This document shows, piece by piece, positions 10,001-17,882 of a DNA stretch of 53,817 nt. Origin of the DNA: Pseudoxanthomonas jiangsuensis (GTDB taxonomy: Bacteria > Pseudomonadota > Gammaproteobacteria > Xanthomonadales > Xanthomonadaceae). Both the position numbers and the translations under genes were made by a program. Below the pieces are notes generated by a model. It made no database searches and was not told the DNA's origin. It saw only the letters and a list, made by a program, of their open reading frames with translations. Where the stretch lies: the NCBI RefSeq assembly GCF_010093185.1, contig NZ_PDWL01000026.1, positions 1 to 53,817 on the forward strand, written 5' to 3'. The number at the start of each line of letters is the position of its first letter. Positions within the stretch are counted from its first letter, which is position 1.

Positions 10001-10732
10001 TTCAACGACATCCGCACCACCCTGCAGGCCCTGTACGCCCTGTTCGACAACTGCAACAGCCTGCACACCAACGCCTACGACGAGGCCATCACCACGCCCA
10101 CCGAAGAGAGCGTGCGCCGCGCGGTGGCCATCCAGATGATCATCAACAAGGAGCTGGGGCTGAACTTCTGCGAGAACCCTTGGCAGGGCAGCTTCGCGGT
10201 GGAGTACCTGACCGACCTGGTCGAGGAAGCGGTCTACAAGGAGTTCGAGGCCATCAGCGAGCGCGGCGGCGTGCTTGGCGCCATGGACACCATGTACCAG
10301 CGCGGCAAGATCCAGGAAGAGTCGATGTACTACGAGCACAAGAAGCACGACGGCTCGCTGCCGCTGGTGGGCGTCAACACCTTCCTGCCCAGGGAACACG
10401 CCGGCGAAGTCGCCACCGAGATCGAGCTGATCCGCTCCACCGAGGGCGAGAAGGCGCAGCAGATCGAGAACGTGCGGGGCTGGCAGGCCAACCGCAATCG
10501 CCTGGCCCCGGAAGGGGAGACCGCCACCGGCCATATCGCCGGGGCCGACGAATCAGGCAGCGGGCTGGCTGAACATGTTCACGACGGCCACGGCCTGGCG
10601 TATCTTCAGGACACGGCGCGCAGGCGGGGGAACGTCTTTGCGGCGCTGGTGGAAGCGGTCAAGACCCACAGCCTGGGGCAGATCAGCCATGCGCTGTATG
10701 GCTTGGGCGGGGAGTATCGGAGAAATATGTAA
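7031..10732 (+). CDS. icmF: Fused isobutyryl-CoA mutase IcmF (B12 domain, G-protein chaperone, mutase)
   Basis: Coenzyme B12-dependent interconversion of isobutyryl-CoA and n-butyryl-CoA, with isovaleryl/pivalyl-CoA as side reaction. Order of domains: B12-binding (residues ~20-150, DGHDAAIN with the cobalt-ligand His in DxHxx), a MeaI-type GTPase (Walker [13 protein letters not shown], Lys235; later NKYD), then the mutase barrel (from ~560, PYTGGVSPY and [11 protein letters not shown], an IcmF and not methylmalonyl-CoA mutase sequence). It has 1233 residues against about 1090 for characterised IcmFs. Much of the excess is low-complexity linker made by intergenic-type repeats at residues ~156-168, ~208-223 and ~517-557. 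All are in frame, so the gene appears functional. It lies near the leucine genes, as expected for branched acyl-CoA metabolism. Confidence 0.95.
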   Translation: MSTPASHLSGARPDAGAATSPLRFVTAASLFDGHDAAINIMRRLIQAQGVEVIHLGHNRSVEDVVRAALQEDADAIALSSYQGGHVEYFRYMVDMLRERGAGHVRVFGGGGGTITPEEIRELEAYGVERIYHPNDGMKMGLVEMIEDVVARAARNRDSSLVIGDLKGHSHPAIDDEIAIGRMMSAIEDGAISEAELALLRKGWTKPRPSESPGTNHQSPPPTPVVGITGTGGAGKSSVTDELLNRFLACFPAMRIAVVSVDPTRRRSGGALLGDRIRMNALRSHRVYMRSMATRRQNVATNAVLKDCIAYLKSLGFDLVIVETAGIGQSDSEIVDLVDLPVYVMTSDYGAASQLEKIDMLDFADLVVLNKYDRRGAEDALRDVRKQWKRNRQAFQARDEDIPVYPTIASQFNDPGIGWMFANLCRLLRDKTGAGEGGRCDFRPEIDTTLKEPRATVLIPGNRARYLAEIAEQGRAINRRIETEAGTASRAQSYWESLRELGDELLPAPLDLYAPDALLPSPVGRGAWGEGTPADVSRSTPNPHPNPSPEGRGAQVTADYTLLTLRQRYNDALQSLSSESLRLLREWPARLKSITDEATEYQVRGKPIRVENYRESLSHQKVPKIAAPTYRSWGELLTFLGKENLPGSYPYTGGVSPYRRTGEDPIRMFAGEGTPERTNRRFHYLSAGQPAARLSTAFDSVTLYGEDPAPRPDIYGKIGNSGVNVPTLDDMKKLYSGFDLCAPTTSVSMTINGPAPIILAMFMNTAIDQQVEKHLKADPQRWAQAQKKIDAFFQGRERPRYHGDLPPGSDGLGLALLGLTGDQLLDPETYARIKAQTLKTVRGTVQADILKEDQAQNTCIFSTEFALRMMGDIQQYFVDHQVRNFYSVSISGYHIAEAGANPISQLAFTLSNGFTIVEYYLARGMHIDDFAPNLSFFFSNGMDPEYTVIGRVARRIWARAMRERYGGNERSQMMKYHIQTSGRSLHAQEIQFNDIRTTLQALYALFDNCNSLHTNAYDEAITTPTEESVRRAVAIQMIINKELGLNFCENPWQGSFAVEYLTDLVEEAVYKEFEAISERGGVLGAMDTMYQRGKIQEESMYYEHKKHDGSLPLVGVNTFLPREHAGEVATEIELIRSTEGEKAQQIENVRGWQANRNRLAPEGETATGHIAGADESGSGLAEHVHDGHGLAYLQDTARRRGNVFAALVEAVKTHSLGQISHALYGLGGEYRRNM
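7496..7690. repeat. Inverted GTGATTGGTGATT-type repeats inside icmF
   Basis: Two ~35-base copies in opposite orientation (about 7496-7532 and 7656-7690) share TTGGTG-N3-GGTGATT-N3-AAGGGC. They flank ~125 bases of normal icmF coding sequence ([13 protein letters not shown]). They fall in the linker between the B12 and GTPase domains and are translated as DSSLVIGDL and SPGTNHQSP, with no family-like character. They could form a long hairpin or be the ends of a MITE-like unit. Confidence 0.7.
8584..8687. repeat. Composite CCCCTCTCCC palindrome inserted in icmF coding sequence
   Basis: Two hairpins, at 8584-8606 (11-base arms, 1-base centre) and 8665-8687 (10-base arms), each made of CCCCTCTCCC and GGGAGAGGGG. 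They are joined by GGGGAGAGGGT and ACCCTCACCCC, which pair with one mismatch. This is the widespread proteobacterial intergenic repeat, here translated in frame ([19 protein letters not shown]) between the GTPase and mutase domains. Confidence 0.85.
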
Positions 10733-10850
10733 TGCCGCCCGGGCCTTGAGTTGCGGGGCATCGTGGCAGCCGTCCTGGCAGCCGGTGCGAAGCCCAGCTG
10801 GATTCACCGTTGGGTGGCGTAAAAGATAACTAACTAGAGAGTCGCAGGAT

Positions 10851-12938
10851 ATGGATTCGGTTGTCATAGAAGGCTTCAGAAAGGTCTGTCAGTCACTGAA
10901 GCTCGCTCGTCGAGCCGAATTGGTAGATCCCGACAGTAACGATCTTTTGATCGACTCGCTGTATGTGGATCCGTTGCCTGGAAACGGTGTGCTCCAAAGT
11001 GCATTGGATCCACACACCACCTTTTTCATCGGAAGAAAGGGGTGTGGTAAGTCCACGGTATTCCAGAAGCTGCAGAGCGAAATACAGCAGAAGAGCGCGA
11101 TCACGTCTGCGTACATAGATATTAAAACTGTGTTCGAGTCCTGCCAGATCGATCCGGCCCTTGCTCTGAAGTTAGCGGCAGCACCAGATGCTTTGCCCCC
11201 GGATGCTGTGGAGCGTCTTTTGCTTCAGCGAGCATTCCTCGAGTCATTGGTTTCTGAGCTTAGGGTTCAGCTAAAACGTAAATTCTCAGGCTCGCTCTGG
11301 GGAAGGTTGAAGGGGCTGTTTGGGTCGCACTCGGAGCTTGATGCTCAGTTAGATGAGCTTGTCAGGTCTCTTGAAATCCCGAGCTTTGACAACGTTGTGG
11401 CGTTACACAGGCCTAAGGTGGCCGTAAGTTCAGAGCACTCGAAGAAGGAGCAAGCTGAGATCGGGGCAAAAGTAAGTGCAACGAGCCCGGTGATCTCTTT
11501 CGGTGTTTCCGATGAATTCGTCAAATCGGGGGCGTCAGCAGAGGAATATACGCAAATATTTCTCCGTACGATGAATGTCAAGGCATTCATTGCAAGATTG
11601 CGCGAGTTTCTTGAGCGTGCGGGTTATACACGCCTTTATGTGCTCATCGATGATTTTTCAGAGCTCCCTCAGGAGAGCATGAAGTTCGTAGTTGATGTTC
11701 TATTGGCGCCATTGAATAACTGGTCGGAAGAGCTGGTAAAGTTCAAGATTGCGGCTTATCCAGGGCGTATTTATTTCGGTGACATAGATAAGACAAAGAT
11801 TGACGAAGTTTATCTAGATCTGTTTAAGTTATATGGGAGTAGCGATGTTGGAACGATGGAAGAATCTGCCATCGATTTCACGCGGCGACTCGTCGAAGTT
11901 CGTTTCGATAAATTTCTAAAGAACCGGCTCGGCGAAGTGTTTGCCTTGGAGGATGGGGAAGTGTGGCGTCACCTCTTCTATGCGAGCATGGCAAACCCTA
12001 GAGTGCTCGGGTACGTACTGCATTTCTGCGCGGATCTCGCGCTTATTAAGGGCAAGAAAATTTCTGTTTCTGTCATTCAAGACGCCGCACAGAAATATTA
12101 TGAAGAGAAAGTGGAGGAGTATTTTAGGCTTGGCAAATTTCTTCATGACACATTTGCAGAGAGATTGTCTCTATATAGCTTAAAAGAGCTTCTCGAGGAT
12201 ATCGTCAAGCGCAGTAAAGATCTTCGGCAGCATTCATCGGAGGTCTTTGCGACGTTCTCGGGCAATCCTTTCACGAGCCACTTTCATGTGCCAACAGAAA
12301 TGGAGCAGCTCCTTCGGACGTTGGAGCTCAATTTCTTTGTGACGAAGTATTTCGAAATGTCCGATCGTTCGGGCCGAAAAGTTTCGATCTTTGCTCTCAA
12401 TTATGGGCTTTGTAACAAGTACTCGATTCGCTTCGGTCGGCCGATTGGAAAGAGGGAGTGGCGCCTTTATCCCGTAGAGAGGGTGTTTGATTATTCTCCC
12501 ATCGTTCTTGCCTTTCTTAATCGAAACCAAGAAATAAGTTGCGCTTCTTGTGGTGCAAAGTTTCCAGTTGAGATGCTCGAAGCAATTAAGATGTTCAAGA
12601 TGCGTTGTCCGGAATGTGTGAGTGGTACTGTCTCCGTGGTCAATCTTTCAAAGAAGTACGCGAGAGATGTGGAGGCGATCTCGGGCGAGGTTCTACTGGA
12701 TAAGTTGGAGCTCGGGATTCTAGCGGTCCTCAATTCGGAGGGTGATCAGATGAAGCCGGGTGATATTGCTATGGAGCTCGATTGTTCTCATCAGTTGGTT
12801 GGTAGGAGGGCAAGGACTTTGGCTGAGAGATCTTTAATTGATCGGCCTTATCAAGGTGCTCAGCGTGTCTATAGCCTTAGAGATCTGGCAAGGTCGGCGT
12901 ATTTCTCGAGATCGTCCGCAGATGATCTGGACGTCTGA
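10851..12938 (+). CDS. P-loop ATPase with zinc ribbon and C-terminal winged helix, function unknown
   Basis: A 695-residue protein I do not recognise as a named family. Walker A is GRKGCGKST at residues 61-69 (Lys67), preceded by the FFIG strand; Walker B is LYVLIDD with Asp267-Asp268, and FSELP may carry the sensor region. Residues ~165-235 are polar and poorly conserved-looking. A four-cysteine zinc ribbon follows (Cys564, 567, 586, 589), then a winged-helix-like segment at ~615-680 (GDIAMELDCSHQLVGRRART, then an RVYSL wing). The layout recalls Orc1/Cdc6-type AAA+ or Sll1717-type P-loop ATPases. Codon use is clearly AT-richer than all neighbours, and it stands alone between icmF and a xylanase-like gene: a transferred single-gene module, perhaps in defence or DNA transactions. 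That role is inference only. Confidence 0.8.
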   Translation: MDSVVIEGFRKVCQSLKLARRAELVDPDSNDLLIDSLYVDPLPGNGVLQSALDPHTTFFIGRKGCGKSTVFQKLQSEIQQKSAITSAYIDIKTVFESCQIDPALALKLAAAPDALPPDAVERLLLQRAFLESLVSELRVQLKRKFSGSLWGRLKGLFGSHSELDAQLDELVRSLEIPSFDNVVALHRPKVAVSSEHSKKEQAEIGAKVSATSPVISFGVSDEFVKSGASAEEYTQIFLRTMNVKAFIARLREFLERAGYTRLYVLIDDFSELPQESMKFVVDVLLAPLNNWSEELVKFKIAAYPGRIYFGDIDKTKIDEVYLDLFKLYGSSDVGTMEESAIDFTRRLVEVRFDKFLKNRLGEVFALEDGEVWRHLFYASMANPRVLGYVLHFCADLALIKGKKISVSVIQDAAQKYYEEKVEEYFRLGKFLHDTFAERLSLYSLKELLEDIVKRSKDLRQHSSEVFATFSGNPFTSHFHVPTEMEQLLRTLELNFFVTKYFEMSDRSGRKVSIFALNYGLCNKYSIRFGRPIGKREWRLYPVERVFDYSPIVLAFLNRNQEISCASCGAKFPVEMLEAIKMFKMRCPECVSGTVSVVNLSKKYARDVEAISGEVLLDKLELGILAVLNSEGDQMKPGDIAMELDCSHQLVGRRARTLAERSLIDRPYQGAQRVYSLRDLARSAYFSRSSADDLDV

Positions 12939-12954
12939 TCTAGAAGCAAAGGTT

Positions 12955-13034
12955 GGAATGCGCTTTCGACGGAACCGGTGTCAGAGCGCACTTTCACTTG
13001 AGTTGGGTGCAACCTGAGATCGGAATGCGCTTTC
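12955..13034. repeat. Direct repeats GGAATGCGCTTTC downstream of the ATPase gene
   Basis: The 13-mer GGAATGCGCTTTC occurs exactly at 12955-12967 and 13022-13034, 67 bases apart; a related GAGCGCACTTTC lies between them. A further CTTGAGTTGGGTGCA at 12997-13011 resembles CTTGAGTTGCGGGGCA at 10745-10760 on the other side of the ATPase gene. The stretch from 12939 to 13174 holds no gene. It could be an attachment-site remnant or a small repeat element. Confidence 0.5.
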
Positions 13035-13174
13035 TCGCGGGGTCGGGGTCGGCACCGCGGAATGCCATGGGACGCATGCCACTGGGGAAGGTCACACCAA
13101 TGCGTGAACATAGCCGTGGTGGATGCTACGGTCGGTCTCTCCGTACAGAAATCCAAGGATTGCGACGTCCCCTC

Positions 13175-13999
13175 ATGGCCTGCCGCCTCACCGCCTCGAT
13201 CCTGACTTCCGCCCTGATCCTCGGCATCGCCAGCTGTGCGGCGCCCTCGGCGTCCGATGCGCCGCCTCCCCAATCTGCTGCTGCGGACCAAGGCAAGCCT
13301 CCGATCACCAAGTTCAAGGCCTACACCCAGCGCTTTGCCGGCGAGACGTTGCTCACCCAGAGCCATGCGACCGGCCACGTGGGCGACCTGTTCTTCACCC
13401 ACTGGAAGGATGGAGGCGAAGCCTCGTTCAAGCTGGACGAGCAGGGCAACTTCAAGATCGACTGGATTGGCGGCAACTACAACTATGTCGGTGGCCCGGG
13501 CTGGGAAAGCGGCGACCGCAACCGTGTGATCGGCTACCGCCTCAACGAGGACGCCGGCGCGAGCTACGTGACCCTCTATGGCTGGGGCTACGAGAAGGCG
13601 ATGGATCCGGCCGATCCCGCCCACCTGGTCGAGTACTACATCATCCAGCGCTGGGTCCGCACGCCAGCCCAGGGTGGTGAGCAGGGCATTTCCTTCGTCA
13701 GCGACGGAGTGGAGTACACCACCTGGCGCACCGTGCGCAGGGAAAAGCCCTCGATCAACAACACCGCCACGTTCTACCAGTACTGGAGCAAGCCCAAGGA
13801 GCAGATGCCGCTCGGGGTCGACCACAAGATCGTCTTTGCCGACCACGTGAAGGCCTGGGAAGCCAACGGCTGGAAGCTGCCCGACATGGACAACTTCGAC
13901 GCCAGCGACGACCCCACCTACCAGGTCTTCGCGGTCGAGGTCTTCCTGGTGGAAAAAAGCGGCACCGCTTCAGGGCGGGTCTGGGATGCGGGCAGGTAA
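13175..13999 (+). CDS. GH11-like endo-xylanase, predicted lipoprotein
   Basis: Secreted enzyme of 274 residues for beta-1,4-xylan. The start at MACRLTAS gives a lipoprotein signal with lipobox IASC (Cys21), so it is probably anchored in the outer membrane. The jelly-roll hallmarks are present: YNYVGGPGWESG, then the nucleophile Glu153 in LVEYYIIQRW, EYTTWRTVRREKPSI, and the acid/base candidate Glu255 in VFAVEVFLVE. The longer open frame back to 12953 reads through the repeat region and lacks signal-peptide character, so it was rejected. The last ~40 residues are less typical than in fungal GH11s. Neighbours are unrelated, so it is a lone hydrolase gene. Confidence 0.85.
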   Translation: MACRLTASILTSALILGIASCAAPSASDAPPPQSAAADQGKPPITKFKAYTQRFAGETLLTQSHATGHVGDLFFTHWKDGGEASFKLDEQGNFKIDWIGGNYNYVGGPGWESGDRNRVIGYRLNEDAGASYVTLYGWGYEKAMDPADPAHLVEYYIIQRWVRTPAQGGEQGISFVSDGVEYTTWRTVRREKPSINNTATFYQYWSKPKEQMPLGVDHKIVFADHVKAWEANGWKLPDMDNFDASDDPTYQVFAVEVFLVEKSGTASGRVWDAGR

Positions 14000-14011
14000 T
14001 CGCTGCAGCGC

Positions 14012-14040
14012 CGGCCGCGCCCAAGGGCGCGCTCCGGCCG
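14012..14040. terminator. Hairpin between convergent genes
   Basis: Stem CGGCCG/CGGCCG with an inner GCGCCC-aag-GGGCGC-like pairing directly after the GH11 stop and before the VOC gene end. There is no T-run, so it could be a bidirectional terminator or only a GC-rich palindrome. Confidence 0.35.
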
Positions 14041-14081
14041 AACACTTCCTCGTGCTGGGGTGATGTCCGTGGAGGCCGTCG

Positions 14082-14537
14082 TCAGCCCGCATCCCCCTGC
14101 GACGGCTTCCACTCCGGCCCCGCATTGGTATTGACCATCCACGGGATCCCGAAGCGATCCACCAGCGAGCCGAACCCGGGCGACCAGAAAGTCTCGGCGA
14201 ACGGCATGACCTGCTTGCCGCCGGCCGACAGCGCCTCGAACCAGCGCCTGGCCTCGTCGATGTCGTCGGTGTGCAGGGTGACGTCGAAGCCGTTCTTGGG
14301 CTTGTCGATGTTCGGCGCCCAAGCCAGGTCCATGTCCGCGCCCATCAGCGACTGGTCGCCGACCTCCAGCCAGGCATGCATCAGCCATTCCTTGTGCCTG
14401 GGGTCGGTGATCTCCATGCCGGGCATGCCGTCGCCGTAGGGGAAGGCGGCGGTGATGCGCCCGCCCAACACCTGGGCGTAGAACTCGAACGCTTCCCGGC
14501 ATTGGCCCTGGAAGCTGAGGCTGGTGACGATCTTCAT
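14082..14537 (-). CDS. VOC family protein, PhnB-like
   Basis: A 151-residue glyoxalase/bleomycin-resistance-fold protein of the PhnB type. Visible hallmarks are SLSFQGQCREAFEFYAQVLGG at the N-terminus, then MHAWLEVGDQSLMGAD, DDIDEARRWFEALSAGG and a C-terminal FWSPGFGSLVDRFGIPWMV. Such proteins are single beta-alpha-beta-beta-beta repeat proteins, usually of unknown substrate. The N-terminal ~50 codons and the upstream ~170 bases exist a second time in degenerate form at 16918-17247. The gene is convergent with the GH11 gene and divergent from the PAS-GGDEF gene. Confidence 0.9.
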   Translation of the reverse strand: MKIVTSLSFQGQCREAFEFYAQVLGGRITAAFPYGDGMPGMEITDPRHKEWLMHAWLEVGDQSLMGADMDLAWAPNIDKPKNGFDVTLHTDDIDEARRWFEALSAGGKQVMPFAETFWSPGFGSLVDRFGIPWMVNTNAGPEWKPSQGDAG

Positions 14538-14797
14538 GTGCGCTCCTTGTGGTCGGTGTGGCCGGGGGCCGGCGATGGGCCGCGGTGCGTGGATGTCCCG
14601 GATTCAACCAGGCGACGGGCAGGCACGGCGTGGATCGACAGTGGTGCAGCGCCGTCGCCTGGGACGGGATGCCGATGACCGCCATCGTGCCCGGGCTGCC
14701 CGGGGCGGTAGGCCGTTGTCGCCGGCACCCACCTGGCGTTGCTGCGGCATGCTCCGTGGCGCTGGACTGGCCGCTCGTGCTTCGGTGACCATACCGC

Positions 14798-16483
14798 ATG
14801 CCCACCTCCACCCCATCCGCGCACCTGCTGCAACTGCTGCCCGAGGCGGTGGTGCAGACCGATGCGCTGTGGGAAATCGCTTACCTGAACCCGGCTTGGC
14901 ACACGCTCACCGGGCATCCGGTGGAGGCGGCGCTCGGCCGTTCCCTGCTCGAGTTCGTGCATCCCGACGATACCGGCACCTTGCGCTCGGGCATGCCGGT
15001 GTTCCGGCTGCGCTTCGCCGATGCGGGCTATCGCTGGATGCGCCTGCAGCTGCATCCGGAGACGGATGCGGCCGGCCGGGTGCTCAGCCGCCAGGGCGTG
15101 CTGATCGAGATCACCGAGGTCACCGAGCAGGTGCTGGTGGAAGTGCGCCAGCGCTTCCTGCGGCTGCTGGAAACCATCGATGGCGTGGTCTGGGAAGCCG
15201 AGATCGGGGTGGGCAACACCTTCCTGAGCCCCCAGGTCGAGCGGCTGTTCGGCTACACCGTGGAGGAGTGGCGCTCGGACCCGGGCTTCTGGCGGGCGCA
15301 TGTGCACCCGGACGACCTGGCCGAGGCGCTGGTCATCGACGATGCCGCCTACAACGCCACCCACAGCCATGCCTACGAGATGAGCTACCGGCTGATCGCC
15401 AAGTGCGGCAAGGTCGTGTGGGTGCGCGACCTGTGCCGTGCGGTGGTCGAGCCGGGGCGGCCGAACCGGATGATCGGCCTGATGATCGACGTGACCCGGC
15501 AGAAGAACACGGAACTGGAGTTGCTGCGCTCGGACACCCGCTATGCGCTGGCCACCCGCGGTTCCAACGACGGCATCTGGGACTGGGACCTGCGGACGGA
15601 CGCCCTGCACGTGTCCGGGCGCTTCCAGGAGATCGTCGGGCTGGGCGGCACCGATCGCGTGCATGACGGTGGCTGGGATTTCCTGCAACAGCTGATCGAC
15701 CCCGATGACCGCGAGCGGGTGCAGGCGGCCTTCCGCCGGCACCTGTCGGGGGACAGCGCAAACTTCTCGGTCGATTTCCGCGCGTTCCACGGCTCGGGGC
15801 GGCGGGTGTGGGTCAACTGGCGCGGGGTGGCCCGGTTCGAGGACGGTGCGGCCGTGCGCATGGCCGGCTCGCTGAGCGACCTGGCCGAGCGCGGCAGTTC
15901 CTACGACGCCCTGACCAACCTGCCGGGCCGGCCGTTGTTCCGCGATCGCCTCGCGCATGCCATTGCGCTGCACCGGAACGAGGCGGAAGAAGAGGATGCC
16001 GCGTCGGCAACAGGCAGGAACACGATGTTCGCCGTGCTGCTGCTGGACCTCAACCGGTTCAAGGCGGTCAATGACACCCTCGGGCACCACGCGGGCGACC
16101 AATTGTTGCAGCAGGTGGCGCGCCGGCTCGAATCCTGCGTGCGCAGCGGCGACCTGGTCGCGCGCATGAGCGGCGATGAGTTCAACGTGCTGCTGGAATC
16201 CATCGAACCGGCCGAAGCCGCCGAACGTGCCCGGCAGATTGCCGTCGCCCTGCAAGAACCCTACGTGATCGAGGCGCACACCGTGGCCGGCGGCGCGAGC
16301 ATCGGCCTGGTCTGCAGCGGCTCCGGCCTGACGACGGCCGATGACTACCTGCGGGCCGCGGACGCTGCCATGTACAGGGCCAAGAGCCAGGCGTCGGGCG
16401 TGTGCGTTTTTGTCGCGGAAGGGCGAAAAGACGCCAGGGACATTTTCCCTGAAACGGAGTGGGGTGATGCAAGGGCCGAGTAA
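14798..16483 (+). CDS. PAS-domain diguanylate cyclase
   Basis: A 561-residue sensor predicted to make cyclic-di-GMP. Three PAS/PAC units are visible (about 8-110, 120-230 and 240-365; HPDD occurs in the first two and DPDD in the third), with no transmembrane segment, so it is cytoplasmic. The GGDEF domain covers ~375-540: the signature is SGDEF (Ser458-Phe462) instead of GGDEF, a variant seen in active enzymes. An inhibitory I-site RSGD (Arg449-Asp452) lies exactly five residues before it, so product feedback is likely. LDLNRFKAVNDTLGHHAGD is intact. No EAL domain follows. Signals sensed by the PAS units cannot be read from sequence. Confidence 0.92.
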   Translation: MPTSTPSAHLLQLLPEAVVQTDALWEIAYLNPAWHTLTGHPVEAALGRSLLEFVHPDDTGTLRSGMPVFRLRFADAGYRWMRLQLHPETDAAGRVLSRQGVLIEITEVTEQVLVEVRQRFLRLLETIDGVVWEAEIGVGNTFLSPQVERLFGYTVEEWRSDPGFWRAHVHPDDLAEALVIDDAAYNATHSHAYEMSYRLIAKCGKVVWVRDLCRAVVEPGRPNRMIGLMIDVTRQKNTELELLRSDTRYALATRGSNDGIWDWDLRTDALHVSGRFQEIVGLGGTDRVHDGGWDFLQQLIDPDDRERVQAAFRRHLSGDSANFSVDFRAFHGSGRRVWVNWRGVARFEDGAAVRMAGSLSDLAERGSSYDALTNLPGRPLFRDRLAHAIALHRNEAEEEDAASATGRNTMFAVLLLDLNRFKAVNDTLGHHAGDQLLQQVARRLESCVRSGDLVARMSGDEFNVLLESIEPAEAAERARQIAVALQEPYVIEAHTVAGGASIGLVCSGSGLTTADDYLRAADAAMYRAKSQASGVCVFVAEGRKDARDIFPETEWGDARAE

Positions 16484-16544
16484 CGTAGCACGCGTGAAGG
16501 CGGTGGGCCCATTTGCGGCCAGTCAGCGTCGGTGGTGTGATTCG

Positions 16545-16895
16545 ATGCGACTGGCGAAACTTGGGGTGCGAATGTTTAAGTACATGGTGCTCTGCGGCTT
16601 TCTGGTCGTTGGGTTCGTCCTCGTTCTTGATCCGTGGCCTCGTTACCTCGGACGCGTCCACGGCGAGGTGGTCAAAGTAGAAGGAGGAGGACGATTCTCG
16701 GGACCCTCCACCAACATCCAGGTGCGATTGAAAGAAGGCGCGATCATTCCTGTGACGATCGCAGACGCCGACGTAAAGAAGGGAGATGTGGTGGTACTTC
16801 TGGCATACGAGAGTCGCATCTTCACGCGGCGCAGCTATGACGTATCAATGGAAGGACTTGCGCGAAATACGGTCGATGGTGCGCCGAGGAAGTAG
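16545..16895 (+). CDS. Small single-pass membrane protein, unknown function
   Basis: About 116 residues if started at MRLAKLGVRMFK. One N-terminal membrane segment (YMVLCGFLVVGFVLVL) is followed by an extracytoplasmic-looking beta-rich domain (GRVHGEVVKVEGGG, VRLKEGAIIPVTIADADVKKGDVVVLLAYESRI) that resembles a small OB- or barrel-type fold. An earlier in-frame ATG at 16467 would overlap the end of the cyclase gene and add 26 non-hydrophobic residues. Base composition is more AT-rich than the flanks, and the gene sits just before a decayed copy of the VOC gene, so the segment was probably shuffled in. No function is proposed. Confidence 0.6.
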   Translation: MRLAKLGVRMFKYMVLCGFLVVGFVLVLDPWPRYLGRVHGEVVKVEGGGRFSGPSTNIQVRLKEGAIIPVTIADADVKKGDVVVLLAYESRIFTRRSYDVSMEGLARNTVDGAPRK

Positions 16896-16917
16896 TTGAT
16901 CTCGTGAGATCGGGAAC

Positions 16918-17247
16918 GTGCATCAGCCAATCCTTGTGCCTGGGTCGGCGATCTCCATGCCCGGCATGTCGTCGCTGTAGGGGAAGGCAGCGGTGATGCG
17001 CCGCCAAACCTGGGCGTAGAACTCGAAGGCTTCGCGGCATTGGTCCTGGAGGCTGAGGCTTGGTGGCGATCTTCATGTGCGCTCCTCGTGCTCGGTATGG
17101 CGGGGAACCGACGATGTGCTGGGTGCGTGAATTGCCCCCGATTCAACCAGGCAACGGCGAGTACGGCGTGGATCGACAGTGGCGCAGCGCCGTCGCACAG
17201 GGTGCAATCGCCATCGCGCCAAGGCTGCCTCGGGGCGGCATGCCCGC
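16918..17247. repeat. Degenerate copy of the segment at about 14371-14713
   Basis: The bases align with the start of the VOC gene and its upstream region, for example GATTCAACCAGGC and CGTGGATCGACAGTGG in both. The similarity runs for roughly 330 bases with many substitutions and indels, so the duplication is old. It accounts for most of the 401-base space between the small membrane protein and the next gene. Confidence 0.8.
16920..17076 (-). pseudogene. Truncated, frameshifted VOC gene remnant
   Basis: It begins with ATG and MKIAT as in the intact VOC gene (MKIVT), but an extra base after the fifth codon shifts the frame. Only about the first 50 codons, up to the equivalent of WLMH, are present. 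No catalytic or fold-forming remainder exists, so it cannot encode a functional protein. Confidence 0.8.
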
Positions 17248-17296
17248 GGCGCTATGATCCGGCCGGACCCGCCGCTCTTCCCGAAGGAGACGCACC

Positions 17297-17794
17297 ATGA
17301 GGTTCCTGCAAGCCGCAGCTCTTGCCGGCGGGCTCGTCTTGGCCGCGCCTGCGAACGCCGGGGACCCGGCGCCGCCCTCGCTGGCCGGGCGCTGGGCACT
17401 GGAGGTGGACCGCATGAGCCAGCCGCCGGAAGCGCGCCCCAGGAGCGTGACCATCACTTTCAAGGACATCGGCCCGGCTTGGCGCATGGACGTGGCGATC
17501 ACCGACCCGGCCGGCGCCGTCCTGCGCATGGGCACCGACCTGCCCGAGGACGGCGGTCCCGTCACCTTCGAGCGCAATCCGGAGGCCGACAGCGCCTCCA
17601 TGCGCATGCCGTCGCCCGGGGTGATGGTGCTGGGCCTGGCCCGCGACGGTATCCCGGCCTCGACCCGCGTCTACAGCGTGTCCGCCGACGGCGCTGCCAT
17701 GACCGAGGTCGCCTCCTACCTGGATGCGGCACGCAGGCCGTTCCTGCGCGTGAACCATTTCGTCCGTGTGCCGGAGGGCGAGGGGACGCGCTAG
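17297..17794 (+). CDS. Secreted protein of unknown function
   Basis: A 165-residue protein with a clear Sec signal peptide (MRFLQAAALAGGLVLAAPANA, cleavage likely after ANA). The mature part is soluble: it opens with PSLAGRWALEVDRMSQPPE and is mostly beta-type (SVTITFKDIGPAWRMDVAI), recalling lipocalin- or DUF-type periplasmic domains, but I recognise no family. GAAGGAG precedes the ATG. It lies upstream of the DUF4344-type peptidase gene with an 88-base gap, in the same direction, so co-expression is possible. Confidence 0.75.
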   Translation: MRFLQAAALAGGLVLAAPANAGDPAPPSLAGRWALEVDRMSQPPEARPRSVTITFKDIGPAWRMDVAITDPAGAVLRMGTDLPEDGGPVTFERNPEADSASMRMPSPGVMVLGLARDGIPASTRVYSVSADGAAMTEVASYLDAARRPFLRVNHFVRVPEGEGTR

Positions 17795-17882
17795 CCCGTC
17801 GACAGGCATGGTCGCGGCGTATCACGCGCGGCGTCCGATTCACCTACGCTTGTGCACCTCTGTCTGCCACCGCGGCGATCCG

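Noticed and set aside
8188..10572. 794-codon plus-strand frame overlapping icmF
   Set aside because: Out-of-frame shadow rich in R, P and H; icmF covers the same DNA with full motifs.
12953..13175. N-terminal extension of the GH11 gene
   Set aside because: It translates the repeat region and delays the lipoprotein signal, which must be N-terminal.
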